Source: JANQQJ01 sp046290575
Lineage (GTDB): Bacteria > Pseudomonadota > Alphaproteobacteria > SMXS01
Reading direction: 5' to 3'
Assembly: GCA_046290575.1 (NCBI GenBank)
Contig: JBKAGX010000001.1
Coordinates: 868,001 to 932,000, forward strand
DNA length: 64,000 nucleotides
Shown here: positions 1 to 8,441 of the stretch, in pieces
Layout of the letters: each line of letters begins with the position of its first letter
Numbering within the stretch: position 1 is the first letter of the stretch
Notes under the pieces: generated by a model
Seen by the model: only the letters and a program-made list of their open reading frames with translations
The model's database searches: none
What the model was told of the DNA's origin: nothing
Translations under genes and position numbers: made by a program

Positions 1-458
1 TGATGCACCGCCATTGCGTTGGCCGGGGCGGTGGTCTCGAACCCCACGGCAAAGAACACCACCTCGCGGTCCGGGTTATCGCGCGCCAGTCGCAGCGCAT
101 CCATGGGCGAATAGACCACCCGAACGTCCGCGCCCCTGGCCCGGGCGGCCAGCAGGTCACCAGCATCCGCCGGAACCCGCAGCATATCGCCGAACGAGCA
201 GAAGATGACCTCCGGCCGGTGGGCGATCTCAATCGCCTTGTCGATATAGTCAGGGGGCGTTACGCAGACGGGGCAGCCGGGGCCATGCACCAGGCTGACT
301 CCGTCGGGCAACAATTGCTCGAGGCCATAACGGACGATCGCATGAGTCTGCCCGCCGCAAACCTCCATGAGCGTCCATGAGCGGGTGACCAGCTTGCCGA
401 TGGCCTCTGCCAGCCGGTGGGCCGCTGCGGGGTCGCGATATTCCTGCTGGAACTTCAA
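1..458 (-). CDS. hypD: HypD, hydrogenase Fe(CN)2CO assembly protein (partial, C-terminus outside window)
   Basis: HypD is the [4Fe-4S] scaffold that, with HypC, carries the iron on which the two CN and one CO ligands of the [NiFe] site are built. The visible 152 codons hold the diagnostic motifs MEVCGGQTHAI (about residues 31-41) and HGPGCPVCVTP (about 58-68), both HypD signatures. The start appears to be a TTG at 458 that overlaps the hypC stop (TTGA), giving a protein beginning (M)KFQQEYRD, as expected for the family. There is no ATG upstream in frame that avoids a large overlap. Family length is about 370 residues, so more than half lies beyond position 1. It is the last visible gene of the hydrogenase operon; hypE, not seen here, may follow. 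Confidence 0.93.
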   Translation of the reverse strand, partial: MKFQQEYRDPAAAHRLAEAIGKLVTRSWTLMEVCGGQTHAIVRYGLEQLLPDGVSLVHGPGCPVCVTPPDYIDKAIEIAHRPEVIFCSFGDMLRVPADAGDLLAARARGADVRVVYSPMDALRLARDNPDREVVFFAVGFETTAPANAMAVH

Positions 459-688
459 AGCGCGCCGCCGATCTCTTCGAGCGCCTCGAAGACGCGCCCG
501 GCTTCGGCCTCATCAATTACCCCGATGGCGAAACCGACATGCACCAGAACATAGTCGCCTACCCGCGCCTCAGGCGCATAGGCCAGATGGATCTGTTTGA
601 CGATGCCGCCGAAATCGACGCGGCCCGTGCGTGTCAATTCGTCGTGGCCCGATATGCTCAGCACCTTGCCGGGGACCGCTAGGCACAT
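455..688 (-). CDS. hypC: HypC, hydrogenase maturation chaperone
   Basis: HypC is a small chaperone that shuttles the Fe(CN)2CO group from the HypCD complex to the hydrogenase large subunit. The start at 688 was chosen because it gives the invariant N-terminus MCLAVPGKV, whose Cys2 contacts the iron; the longer reading frame to 718 adds ten unrelated residues. The protein is 77 residues, usual for HypC, and contains the expected VGDYVLVHVGFAI strand and a C-terminal helix. It overlaps the end of hypF by 10 bp and the start of hypD by 4 bp, so translation is probably coupled. Function is well supported by family motifs and by position between hypF and hypD. Confidence 0.95.
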   Translation of the reverse strand: MCLAVPGKVLSISGHDELTRTGRVDFGGIVKQIHLAYAPEARVGDYVLVHVGFAIGVIDEAEAGRVFEALEEIGGAL

Positions 689-3003
689 GACGTCTCTCCC
701 TGCCGCGCAGCCCACCACAGCTGCCCGAGCGCCAGACCGCCATCATTGGCTGGAACCTGCGCATTCCGGAATACGTCGCGTCCGCCCTTTTCGAGCGCGT
801 CGATCGTGTGCTCCAGCAGCAAAGCGTTCTGGAAACACCCTCCTGAGAGTGCGACCCGCCGGGCGCCCGCCTGCCGCGCCACCATCGCAATTGCCACGGC
901 AAGCCCATTGTGAAAGCCGGCCGATATCGCGCCGACCGCAACACCTGCCACCACATCCTGCAGCATCGCGCCCAGTGCCGGGCCCCAGTCGACGATCCAT
1001 GGGCCGGGACCTTCGCAAAGAACAGGAAACTCGTAAACGCATGTTGCCGGATTGATGTCGGCGGCCCACTCCAGCTGACAGGCCGCTTGTGCCTCATAGG
1101 CGGCAACCGGGCTCAGTCCGGCCAGGGCGGCAATGCCGTCGAACAGCCGCCCGGCGCTGGTCGTTAGCGGCGCGTTAACACCCGTGGCGATCATGGTTCG
1201 CAGCACGCGCCTCTCCGTTGCAGAGAAAGAGGCGAGGCCGGGCAGGGCGGCATAATCCTCCATCCCCTCGCCGAGGAATTCATACAGCAAACCGACGAGC
1301 GCCCGGCGCGGCTCACGGATCGCCGCCGTGCCGCCGGGCAGCCTGAAGGGCCGCAGATGCGCAACTCGGTTCCATCCATTGGTGTTGACCTGCAGGAATT
1401 CGCCACCCCAGATCGTCCCATCCGTACCGTACCCTGTACCGTCCCAGGCGACGCCAAGGATTGGCGGCTCAAGTGCATGCTCGGCCATCACAGAGGCCAC
1501 ATGCGCCAGGTGATGCTGCACGCGGGTCAGCGGCAGTCCCGTCGCTTCGGCCGCACGGGTCGCGTAGTAGTCCGGATGCATGTCACAGGCGACCTGCCGC
1601 AGGCGGGTCCCGTGCAGGGATGTGAGGCTCTCGATCATGCCGTCATAGGCGTGCCGCGCCTCGGGCGTATCCAGATCGCCGAGATGCTGGCTGATGATGA
1701 CGCCGTCCCGGTGGCTGATGCCAATCGCCGCTTTCAGGTTCCCGCCGGTCCCCAGAATGCCGGATTCAAGCGCGGCATCCACCGCTACGGGCTGCGGCGC
1801 ATAGCCGCGGGCGCGCCGGATCAACATCGGCTTGCCGCGCACCAGGCGGGCGATGGAGTCGTCCACCGGCCTGACGATGGGCCGGTTGTGCAGCAGGAAC
1901 AGATCGGCGATGCCAGACAGCCGCTGCAGCGCTTCATCGTTGCCGGTGACGATCGGCTCGTCACTAAGGTTGCCACTGGTCGCGACCACGGGACTATCCA
2001 GCTCCGCCATCAAGATGTGATGCAGCGGCGTATAGGGCAGCATCGCCCCGAGCCGGGGGTTGCCCGGCGCTACGCCCTCCGCAATGCCGCCCGTACCATT
2101 GCGCCGCAGCAGGGTGATGGGCCGCTCGCGGCCCGATAACAGATTCGCCTCAGCTTCTGACACGGCACAGCAGCCTCGGATGCTGTCGATATTCGGAAAC
2201 ATCAGCGCGAACGGCTTCTGCTGGCGCATCTTGCGGTCGCGCAAGCGCTGGACGGCCGCTTCGTCGCCCGCATCGACCATCAGGTGAAAGCCGCCCAATC
2301 CCTTGACGGCCACGATCTGCCCCGAGCGGATGGCGGCAGCGGCGGCCTGCAGCGCGGCGTGACGGTCCGCCAACAGCGCCCGCTCGCCGTCCCGCAGTTC
2401 AAGCCGGGGGCCACAGTCGGGACAGGCGTTGGGTTCGGCGTGAAAACGGCGGCTCGCCGGGTCCAGATATTCCGCCCCGCATGTCGGGCACATAACGAAA
2501 TGGCGCATTGAAGTGCGGTCACGATCATAGGGCAAGGCTTCGATCAGGCTGAAGCGCGGGCCACAGTCCGTGCAATTGGTGAAGGGATAGAGGTATCTGC
2601 GGTCGGTCGGATCGAAGATTTCCGTCAGGCAGGCATCGCAGGTGGCAAGGTCGGGCAGCACCGATGTTTCGCCCGTCACGACGCGGATGCTTTCGCGCAG
2701 CTGAAAGTCGTTACTCCCGGTCAGCGGCACTGCGCGGGTTGCGATGCCGCGGATGATCGCATGTGGCGGCGGCGCACGCCGGACATCTGTAATGAAATCT
2801 TCAACCGCGCCCGGCGGCCCCTCGATCTCTGCGGTCACACCTGTATCGGCGTTCATGGCGAAACCGGCTAGCCCGTGCGCCCTCGCCAGGCGATAGAGAA
2901 ACGGTCTGAATCCGACGCCCTGGACCGTACCGCTGATTTCCAGCCGCAGCCTGTGCGTGGCGGCAGCGGCTTCACCAGCGAGCTTGTGGGCATGACCGGT
3001 CAT
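679..3003 (-). CDS. hypF: HypF, carbamoyltransferase of hydrogenase maturation
   Basis: HypF converts carbamoyl phosphate into carbamoyl-AMP and transfers the carbamoyl group to HypE, the source of the cyanide ligands. All four modules are visible in the 774 residues: an acylphosphatase domain with VQGVGFRPF (27-35), two HypF-type zinc fingers beginning CDAC (122-125) and ending CPDCGP (about 194-199), a YrdC-like domain (about 210-390) and a Kae1-like domain with the HHLAH metal motif and WDGTGYGTDG. The ATG at 3003 overlaps the hypA stop as ATGA. Length is normal for HypF (about 750-780). It lies inside the hydrogenase operon, so it presumably serves the group 3b enzyme encoded just upstream. 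Confidence 0.97.
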   Translation of the reverse strand: MTGHAHKLAGEAAAATHRLRLEISGTVQGVGFRPFLYRLARAHGLAGFAMNADTGVTAEIEGPPGAVEDFITDVRRAPPPHAIIRGIATRAVPLTGSNDFQLRESIRVVTGETSVLPDLATCDACLTEIFDPTDRRYLYPFTNCTDCGPRFSLIEALPYDRDRTSMRHFVMCPTCGAEYLDPASRRFHAEPNACPDCGPRLELRDGERALLADRHAALQAAAAAIRSGQIVAVKGLGGFHLMVDAGDEAAVQRLRDRKMRQQKPFALMFPNIDSIRGCCAVSEAEANLLSGRERPITLLRRNGTGGIAEGVAPGNPRLGAMLPYTPLHHILMAELDSPVVATSGNLSDEPIVTGNDEALQRLSGIADLFLLHNRPIVRPVDDSIARLVRGKPMLIRRARGYAPQPVAVDAALESGILGTGGNLKAAIGISHRDGVIISQHLGDLDTPEARHAYDGMIESLTSLHGTRLRQVACDMHPDYYATRAAEATGLPLTRVQHHLAHVASVMAEHALEPPILGVAWDGTGYGTDGTIWGGEFLQVNTNGWNRVAHLRPFRLPGGTAAIREPRRALVGLLYEFLGEGMEDYAALPGLASFSATERRVLRTMIATGVNAPLTTSAGRLFDGIAALAGLSPVAAYEAQAACQLEWAADINPATCVYEFPVLCEGPGPWIVDWGPALGAMLQDVVAGVAVGAISAGFHNGLAVAIAMVARQAGARRVALSGGCFQNALLLEHTIDALEKGGRDVFRNAQVPANDGGLALGQLWWAARQGETSCA

Positions 3004-3272
3004 GGGTCAGGTGTCTCAATCTCTACGTCTTCCAGGATGATGGTCTGCGCGTTTTTGTCCCCGATGTCGTCGGACAGGGTGGTGTGAACGCGGGCGCCTT
3101 CGGCGAGGGTGTCCTTGGCGGCGATCTCGAAATGCTCGCAGAAGTGCTCATGCGACATGTGGCTCAGCGCCCCCATCCAGACGTGAATTCCGGTAATGCG
3201 TGTGGCCCCCTCGGCGCGGCCGATCTTCTCCAGCTGCCGCATCAACCCGTTCATCAGCGACGCTTCATGCAT
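3000..3272 (-). CDS. hypA: HypA-like nickel metallochaperone lacking the zinc motif
   Basis: HypA delivers nickel to the hydrogenase large subunit through its N-terminal Met-His-Glu. The start at 3272 gives MHEASLMNGLM, matching the nickel-binding N-terminus; a start six bases further upstream would bury it. Recognisable core segments follow (TRITGIHVWMGALSHM, then HFEIAAKDTLAEGA). The protein is only 90 residues, against about 113 in the family. The usual zinc loop with two CxxC pairs is missing: after AEGARVHTTL the chain runs directly into the last strand TIILEDVEIE. Only one Cys is present. It overlaps both neighbours and sits between the endopeptidase and hypF genes, so a maturation role is very likely, but zinc binding is not expected. 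Confidence 0.85.
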   Translation of the reverse strand: MHEASLMNGLMRQLEKIGRAEGATRITGIHVWMGALSHMSHEHFCEHFEIAAKDTLAEGARVHTTLSDDIGDKNAQTIILEDVEIETPDP

Positions 3273-3744
3273 GGCCAACCTCCGGCGCCCGCGCCTCCAG
3301 TTCGGTGACGATCCGTTCGCTTACCTCGGGGACGGCGGCGGCGACCGGCGCACTGAGGCCGCAGCCGGTTTCGAACTGCTGCCCTTCCACCGCATAGACC
3401 ACGCATACTGCCGGCAGCGTGCCCAGCGCGCGCGCCATCTCAATCGCCTGGGATACACCAAACCCGTGGGTGGAAACTGCAAAAACCGTCTCCGGCAGAG
3501 GCGCGTCATGAGCGGTAAAGCGATGAATGCCGCCCGGTGCGGACCCTGACGCGGCGGCATCGACGAGAATGACCGCCTCGGCACGCTCCAGATCGTCCAG
3601 CAGGGTGGTCATCTCGCCGCCATGCGCGCGGATTTGCACGGTGTCGGACAGCCGGCCGCGCAGAGAGGCCGCCACCGCCGGACCCACCCCGTCATCGCCC
3701 CGGTCCGGGTTGCCGACGCCGACGATGAGCCACTTTTCACCCAT
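3265..3744 (-). CDS. Hydrogenase maturation endopeptidase (HyaD/HycI family, M52)
   Basis: This 159-residue protein should cleave the C-terminal tail of the hydrogenase large subunit after nickel insertion. It opens with the family fold signature WLIVGVGNPDRGDDGVG (residues 5-21), where the acidic residue after GN is a nickel ligand, and has a later STHGFGV segment that supplies the conserved His. The start at 3744 overlaps the stop of the large-subunit gene as ATGA; a longer in-frame start at 3831 would lie deep inside that gene and adds no family-like sequence. Its substrate is presumably the neighbouring alpha subunit. Length matches M52 proteases (about 150-165). Confidence 0.93.
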   Translation of the reverse strand: MGEKWLIVGVGNPDRGDDGVGPAVAASLRGRLSDTVQIRAHGGEMTTLLDDLERAEAVILVDAAASGSAPGGIHRFTAHDAPLPETVFAVSTHGFGVSQAIEMARALGTLPAVCVVYAVEGQQFETGCGLSAPVAAAVPEVSERIVTELEARAPEVGHA

Positions 3745-5033
3745 CAGCCACGATCCAGATCGAGGCGCAGGAAATGGGCCGCACAGGAAATGCACGGATC
3801 GTAGTTCCGCACGCTCTGCTCGCAGCGCCACTGCAACGCTTCGTCGGACATGGTCAACCAGTCCGGAATAAACTGTTTGAGGTCATCCTCGATGCTGGCC
3901 TGGTTCTGCGACGTCGGCGGGACGATATTGGCTTCGGTGATCGTGCCGTCGGCGTCGAGCGCATAACGGTGATAGAGCAGACCGCGCGGCGCCTCGGTTA
4001 CCCCATAGCCAACCCCGGCGCGTGGAGCCACCTCGACGGCAGGCCGCTCCGGTTCTTCGTAGAGATCGATAATCCTCAGCGCCTCGTCGCAAGCGTAAAG
4101 CACCTCGACGGCGCGGACCACGATGCTCTGATAGGGATTTCGGCACTCGGGTCCAAGCCCGGCGGCCTTTGCTGCTTCCTGCGCGATGGGCGACAGCCGC
4201 CCGGCATTCAGGCTGTAGCGCGCCATCGGTCCGGTCAGATAGGCCCCCCGCCCCCTGATATGCGAACGCAACGCCGTCGAGCGCTCGATATGGGTTTCCT
4301 CGAAATGCTCCTCATATTCGTGGGCGCCGATATCGAGCCCGCGGTTCGAGACGATCCGCCCCTCGCTGAACGGATAATCACACTCATGCTGCAGACCGAC
4401 GAATTCATAATCGCGCTCGCAGTCGGGGAAGTCGAAGCCCGCCACCCAGGCGGTGGTTTCCAGGGCATCGTCTCGTGCCCTTTGAAGCTGGTTTTTCAAG
4501 CCTTGAAGTTCGGCGCGGCGCGGCGCACGGTAAAAACCGCCGACGCGCACATTGATCGGATGAACCTCACGTCCGCCCAGCAGCGCAACGATCGCATTGC
4601 CCGCTTTTTTCAGCGAAAGCCCGCGGCGGACTTCGTCGCCATGCTCCTTGGCCATATCGATTGCGCTCTCATAGCCCAGGAAATCAGGCGCATGCAGCAT
4701 GTAGATATGCAGGCTGTGGCTCTCGATCCACTCGCCGCAATAGAGCAGGCGCCGCAGCAGGCGGATAGGCTCCGGCACGGTGATGCTAAGGGCGTTCTCC
4801 ATCGCGTAAACGGCACTCATCTGATACGCGACCGGGCAGATGCCGCAGATGCGGGCGGTGATGTCGGGTGCCTCGCTAAAGTCGCGGCCGCGCAGGAAGG
4901 CCTCGAAGAAGCGTGGCGGCTCAAAAATGCTCAGTTCCACCGCCTCGACCGTGCCGTCACGGACCCTGACCTGAAGCGCGCCTTCGCCCTCGACGCGGGC
5001 CAGGTAATTCACCTTGACCGTCTTAGTCACCAT
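3744..5033 (-). CDS. hydA: Group 3b [NiFe] hydrogenase, alpha (large, catalytic) subunit
   Basis: This is the NiFe-site subunit of a soluble NAD(P)-linked (sulf)hydrogenase. It has the N-terminal L1 motif ARICGICPV and the C-terminal L2 motif DPCISCAAH, which together provide the four cysteines binding Ni and Fe. The nine residues after the L2 His (FLRLDLDRG) fit the tail removed by the endopeptidase encoded next. The start at 5033 (MVTKTVKVNYLARVEGEG) was preferred over 5090 because it begins the conserved strand and overlaps the delta gene by only 11 bp. Similarity to Pyrococcus HydA-type subunits and the presence of beta, gamma and delta partners place it in group 3b. The direction in vivo (H2 uptake or evolution) cannot be told from sequence. 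Confidence 0.95.
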   Translation of the reverse strand: MVTKTVKVNYLARVEGEGALQVRVRDGTVEAVELSIFEPPRFFEAFLRGRDFSEAPDITARICGICPVAYQMSAVYAMENALSITVPEPIRLLRRLLYCGEWIESHSLHIYMLHAPDFLGYESAIDMAKEHGDEVRRGLSLKKAGNAIVALLGGREVHPINVRVGGFYRAPRRAELQGLKNQLQRARDDALETTAWVAGFDFPDCERDYEFVGLQHECDYPFSEGRIVSNRGLDIGAHEYEEHFEETHIERSTALRSHIRGRGAYLTGPMARYSLNAGRLSPIAQEAAKAAGLGPECRNPYQSIVVRAVEVLYACDEALRIIDLYEEPERPAVEVAPRAGVGYGVTEAPRGLLYHRYALDADGTITEANIVPPTSQNQASIEDDLKQFIPDWLTMSDEALQWRCEQSVRNYDPCISCAAHFLRLDLDRG

Positions 5034-5796
5034 GACGGTTTCCCTCGACGCGGAACGCGTCCGCATCGCTGTTGAAGGTCCGGTAGACACGGGCGAGGTC
5101 GCGCGCGTTCATCCCCAGCCTGCCGAGCCACTCGCTCAGGGAACCGGTGTTCGGCGTTTCCTTGGGACCATAGCAACCATAGCAGCCGCGATTGTAGGCC
5201 GGACAGATCGCGCCGCAGCCCGCATGTGTTACCGGCCCGAGGCAGGGTGTGCCATTGGCCACCATGACGCACACATTGCCCGCCCGCTTGCATTCCATGC
5301 AGACGCTTTCCGCTGAAATGCCGGGCTTGCGGGCCGAAAGGAAGGCAGAGATCACTTCCAGCAACTGGTATTTGTTGATCGGACAGCCATGCAGCTCGAA
5401 ATCGACATCGACATGGCGCGAGATAGGGGTCGAGGTCGACAGCGTGTCGATGAAATCGGGACTGGCATAGACCGCCGTGGCGAATTCCTCGACGTCTGAG
5501 AAGTTCCTGAGCGCCTGAATGCCGCCGGCTGTGGCGCACGCACCTATGGTGACGAGAAAGCGCGACTGGCGGCGTACGTCCTCGATCCGTCTCCTGTCTG
5601 CAGGCGTCGTAATCGATCCCTCCACGAGCGAAAGATCGTAAGGGCCCGCGACAGTGGCGCGGCTGGCTTCAAGAAAATACGCGATCTGTACCCGGTCGGT
5701 TACCGCCAGTAATTCATCTTCGAGATCGAGCAGCGACAGCTGACAGCCGTCGCAGGAGGCGAATTTCCAAACCGCCAGCTTGGGTTTTTCAGGCAT
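5023..5796 (-). CDS. hydD: Group 3b [NiFe] hydrogenase, delta (small, FeS) subunit
   Basis: This 257-residue protein is the small electron-transfer subunit. The N-terminal FASCDGCQLSLLDLE carries the CxxC of the proximal [4Fe-4S] cluster. Further conserved cysteines occur in IGACATAGG, ELHGCPINK, and a C-terminal group (VCMECK, NVCVM, TPCLGPVTHAGCGAICP, GCYGC) that would bind the remaining clusters. There is no Tat signal peptide, so the enzyme should be cytoplasmic. The gene abuts the gamma gene with no gap and overlaps the alpha gene by 11 bp. Length agrees with group 3b delta subunits. Confidence 0.95.
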   Translation of the reverse strand: MPEKPKLAVWKFASCDGCQLSLLDLEDELLAVTDRVQIAYFLEASRATVAGPYDLSLVEGSITTPADRRRIEDVRRQSRFLVTIGACATAGGIQALRNFSDVEEFATAVYASPDFIDTLSTSTPISRHVDVDFELHGCPINKYQLLEVISAFLSARKPGISAESVCMECKRAGNVCVMVANGTPCLGPVTHAGCGAICPAYNRGCYGCYGPKETPNTGSLSEWLGRLGMNARDLARVYRTFNSDADAFRVEGNRHGD

Positions 5797-6660
5797 TCAG
5801 AGCTCCCGCACGCTCAACAACCGGCGCAGCCGGTCATAACGAAACACCGGCCCATCCTTGCATATGAAGGTTGGACCGAACTGGCAGTGGCCGCAATGGC
5901 CGACCGCGCACTTCATGTTACGTTCCATCGACAGATAGACCCCTGCTTCCGACAGCCCGTGATCCAGCAGCGCGTTGACGGCAAAGCGCATCATCACCTC
6001 TGGCCCGCAAACCATGGCGAGCGTCCGGGCCGGGTCGAACAGGCCGGGGCGCAGCAGCGTGGTAACCACGCCCACCGGCCCGGCCCAGTCGCCGATCTTG
6101 TGATCGACGGTGATCTCGACATGAGCGGCTGTCGTTTCTCCCCACCGCGCAAGCTGCTCGCTATAGAGGATCTCCTCCGAGCTCCGTGCCCCATAGAGAA
6201 GCGTGACGCGGCCATAGGAATCCGGGTCAGCCAGCAGGCGGTAGAGAACCGGCCTGATCGGCGCCAGCCCGATCCCACCAGCGATGATTACGACGTCCTT
6301 GCCGCGCGCCTCGTCCAGCGGCCAGGCGGTGCCGAAAGGCCCCCGCAGACCCAGCATTTCTCCCGCTTCGAGCCGGGCCAGCGCGCCGGTTACGGCCCCC
6401 ACGTCGCGGATTGTATGCATGAGCGCACCAGATGCATCAGCACCGCTGACGCTGATCGGCACTTCGCCGACACCCATCGCATAAAGCATGTTGAACTGCC
6501 CCGGCTGGCATGTCGCAAAACCCGTCGGCGCCTCCAGTTCCATTGTCCAGACCCCCGCCGTTTCGCCATAGCGGCGCAGGACGCGGGCCGGTATGGGAAT
6601 CTCGGGGCCCGTCCGGGCTGTGGACCGCACCGCCGGGTCAGTCATGTTGTCCATAGACAT
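5797..6660 (-). CDS. hydG: Group 3b hydrogenase, gamma subunit (FAD/NAD(P)-binding reductase)
   Basis: This diaphorase-type subunit exchanges electrons between NAD(P) and the FeS chain. It belongs to the ferredoxin-NADP reductase superfamily: an FAD-binding barrel with QPGQFNMLY and a pyridine-nucleotide domain with VVIIAGGIGLAPIRPV (about residues 122-137) and LAMVCGPEVMMR. Near the C-terminus MKCAVGHCGHCQFG supplies the cysteines of a [2Fe-2S] cluster, as in dihydroorotate dehydrogenase electron-transfer subunits. The 287-residue length is typical. Its first 23 bp overlap the preceding cyclic-nucleotide-binding-domain gene, so the two are probably translated together. Confidence 0.94.
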   Translation of the reverse strand: MSMDNMTDPAVRSTARTGPEIPIPARVLRRYGETAGVWTMELEAPTGFATCQPGQFNMLYAMGVGEVPISVSGADASGALMHTIRDVGAVTGALARLEAGEMLGLRGPFGTAWPLDEARGKDVVIIAGGIGLAPIRPVLYRLLADPDSYGRVTLLYGARSSEEILYSEQLARWGETTAAHVEITVDHKIGDWAGPVGVVTTLLRPGLFDPARTLAMVCGPEVMMRFAVNALLDHGLSEAGVYLSMERNMKCAVGHCGHCQFGPTFICKDGPVFRYDRLRRLLSVREL

Positions 6661-7123
6661 CCAAAAGCTGCAGCCGCGTGGCCTGCAGCCGTTCGACGAC
6701 GACAGGCATGAAGCGCATCATCATCTCGTAGCCCAGATCGTGATCCTCGTCGCATTTCCCGCGCAGACAGGCCGCGTCGAGCGCGATGGCGCGGACCGGC
6801 TCGATGGCGCGGGCGTCATGGGTCCAGCGGTATGGCGGGACCAGCCATGAGACGCCGACGATTTCGCCGGGGCCGAGGGTCAGGAAGGTAATTTCAGGTC
6901 CGCCGGGGGCATGGATCTCAAGCGCCACCTTACCTGCGCGCAACATGTAAATATCCTCGGCCGTCTCGCCCTCGCGCAGCAGAAACTGGCCCGCATCGAA
7001 ACGGACGTTTTTGGCGCATCCGCAGACCAGATCGCAGAAACCCTTATCAAGATCCGCAAAGAAGGGATGCTCGCGGACAATACGCTTCAGGCCATCAGCG
7101 TGCTGTTCCTTGAAATCAGTCAT
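6638..7123 (-). CDS. Cyclic-nucleotide-binding-domain protein of the hydrogenase operon
   Basis: This protein of about 161 residues is essentially a lone Crp-type cNMP-binding domain. The jelly-roll can be traced from HPFFADLD through FDAGQFLLREGETAEDIYMLRAGKVALEI to FLTLGPGEIVG, followed by a helix. No helix-turn-helix follows, so it should not bind DNA itself. The start at 7123 (MTDFKEQ) is preferred; 7138 is an alternative. It is embedded between the beta and gamma genes with overlaps at both ends, which argues that it acts on the enzyme complex, perhaps as a ligand-sensing regulatory subunit; this is inference. The arginine of the cAMP phosphate-binding cassette is not obvious, so the ligand is unknown. 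Confidence 0.85.
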   Translation of the reverse strand: MTDFKEQHADGLKRIVREHPFFADLDKGFCDLVCGCAKNVRFDAGQFLLREGETAEDIYMLRAGKVALEIHAPGGPEITFLTLGPGEIVGVSWLVPPYRWTHDARAIEPVRAIALDAACLRGKCDEDHDLGYEMMMRFMPVVVERLQATRLQLLDVYGQHD

Positions 7124-8246
7124 CAGCCTGCCTCTCACTATCTTTAATCGCGCGCACTTCCTCGGTAATATCGATGCCTACCGGGCACCAGGTGATGCAC
7201 CGCCCGCAGCCGACGCAGCCAGAGCTGCCGAACTGGTCGACCCAGGTTGCCAGCTTGTGGGTCATCCACTGACGATAACGTGATCCGGTACTCTTGCGCA
7301 CGCTGCCGCCGTGCAGATAGGAGAAATCGACTGTAAAGCATGAATCCCAATGCCGGGTGCGGATGGCGGCGTCGCCGGTAAGGTCTGTTTCGTCCTTCGT
7401 GTCGGTGCAGAAGCAGGTCGGGCAGACGAGGGTGCAGTTACCGCATGACAGGCAGCGTTCCGCCACCTCATCCCAACGGGGATGCTCCAGATTGCGCATC
7501 AGCAGGGCCGGCGTGTCAGCGGCATCCATCGATCGCTGCATCTGGCGCGCCGTGCCGTCTACGACGTTCTGTGCCCACTCGATTTCCTCGGTCGTCGCGG
7601 CGCGTGCAGGCAGCTGTTCCAGAATAGTCGCACCCCGGCTGCTCCCGCTCTCGACAAGGAAAAGATGCCGCCCGTGATCGATCAGCTCCGTCAGTGACAG
7701 GTCGAACCCCTCACGAACGTCCGGTCCTGAGTCCATCGAGACGCAGAAGCATGTCCCGCCGGCTTCGCTGCAATTGAGAGCAACGATAAAATTATCCTTT
7801 CGCCGGGCGGCATAATGGGTGTCCGCGTAGACGTCGCCCATCAGCACCCGATCCTGGATCGCGATGGCCGCCAGCTCGCAGGCCCGCACGCCGAGGAAGG
7901 CATAGCGGACCTGTTCGGCGGGTGCGGCGGTGACGTTCAGCTCGTCTCCGTCGCGCGTCGCCCGCCACAGTTCCTGGCGCGGCACGTGAAGGAACTGCTT
8001 GAATGAGTGAGGCCCGACAGCATAGCCGAACAAGGCGTCATCGTGCCGCCTGTGCAGCCGGTAGGTGCCGCCATCCTGCGAGTCCGTCCAGCCCGCGGGC
8101 AACTGGTCCACCCGCGCTATTTCGTCATAGACTATTGCGGCCTCGCCCAGCGTCGGGCCAACCACCCGGTACCCATCCGCCCGAAGCCGGTTCAGGAGGA
8201 CGGGGAACCCTTCTGCAGCGTCGATGATGGATAGAGGCTTGGCCAT
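7116..8246 (-). CDS. hydB: Group 3b hydrogenase, beta subunit (4Fe-4S dicluster)
   Basis: The beta subunit relays electrons from gamma through two [4Fe-4S] clusters. Two cysteine sets are visible: CLSCGNCTLVCPTCFC (near residue 265) and CVGCGRCITWCPVGID (near residue 350). The first two thirds correspond to the sulfhydrogenase beta / anaerobic sulfite reductase A-like domain, including VGPHSFKQFLHVPRQ, FLGVRACELAAI and an additional GGTCFC pair. The start at 8246 (MAKPLSIID) is favoured because upstream in-frame residues look non-conserved and the ATG follows a plausible leader; an ATG at 8324 is possible. It is the first gene of the hydrogenase operon, so its promoter should lie between 8247 and 8441. 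Confidence 0.93.
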   Translation of the reverse strand: MAKPLSIIDAAEGFPVLLNRLRADGYRVVGPTLGEAAIVYDEIARVDQLPAGWTDSQDGGTYRLHRRHDDALFGYAVGPHSFKQFLHVPRQELWRATRDGDELNVTAAPAEQVRYAFLGVRACELAAIAIQDRVLMGDVYADTHYAARRKDNFIVALNCSEAGGTCFCVSMDSGPDVREGFDLSLTELIDHGRHLFLVESGSSRGATILEQLPARAATTEEIEWAQNVVDGTARQMQRSMDAADTPALLMRNLEHPRWDEVAERCLSCGNCTLVCPTCFCTDTKDETDLTGDAAIRTRHWDSCFTVDFSYLHGGSVRKSTGSRYRQWMTHKLATWVDQFGSSGCVGCGRCITWCPVGIDITEEVRAIKDSERQADD

Positions 8247-8347
8247 TGCCGTTCTCGCTGGTCCATGGGCGGGTTCTTGTTCCCGCCCCATGGTGTCACA
8301 TCGGTGCGTTGGTGTTAAAGGCATTGTTAGGCCATGAACTCACAAAT

Positions 8348-8363
8348 CCCTTGCAGACAAGGG
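8348..8363. promoter_or_regulatory. 16-bp inverted repeat between the hydrogenase operon and ald
   Basis: CCCTTG and CAAGGG form a perfect 6-bp inverted repeat with a 4-base spacer in the 195-bp divergent region. It is the only clear dyad there and could be an operator for either gene. It resembles no site I can name, and no convincing sigma-70 or sigma-54 promoter or FNR palindrome is seen nearby. Confidence 0.25.
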
Positions 8364-8441
8364 GCCGTCAACACATGACAATGCCGGTTGTGGAAGTCTG
8401 GTGTCTGAAGGCGGAGTAAGTGACTTTGCCGAGGGGGTACG

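Noticed and set aside
3774..5075. Long open frame antisense to the hydrogenase large-subunit gene
   Set aside because: It is a mirror of a GC-rich coding gene; it lacks a ribosome site and family-like sequence, while the opposite strand encodes an unmistakable hydrogenase.
8247..8441. FNR or sigma-54 promoter for the hydrogenase operon
   Set aside because: No TTGAY-N4-RTCAA dyad and no TGGCAC-N5-TTGC element was found on the minus strand, despite the plausible physiology.
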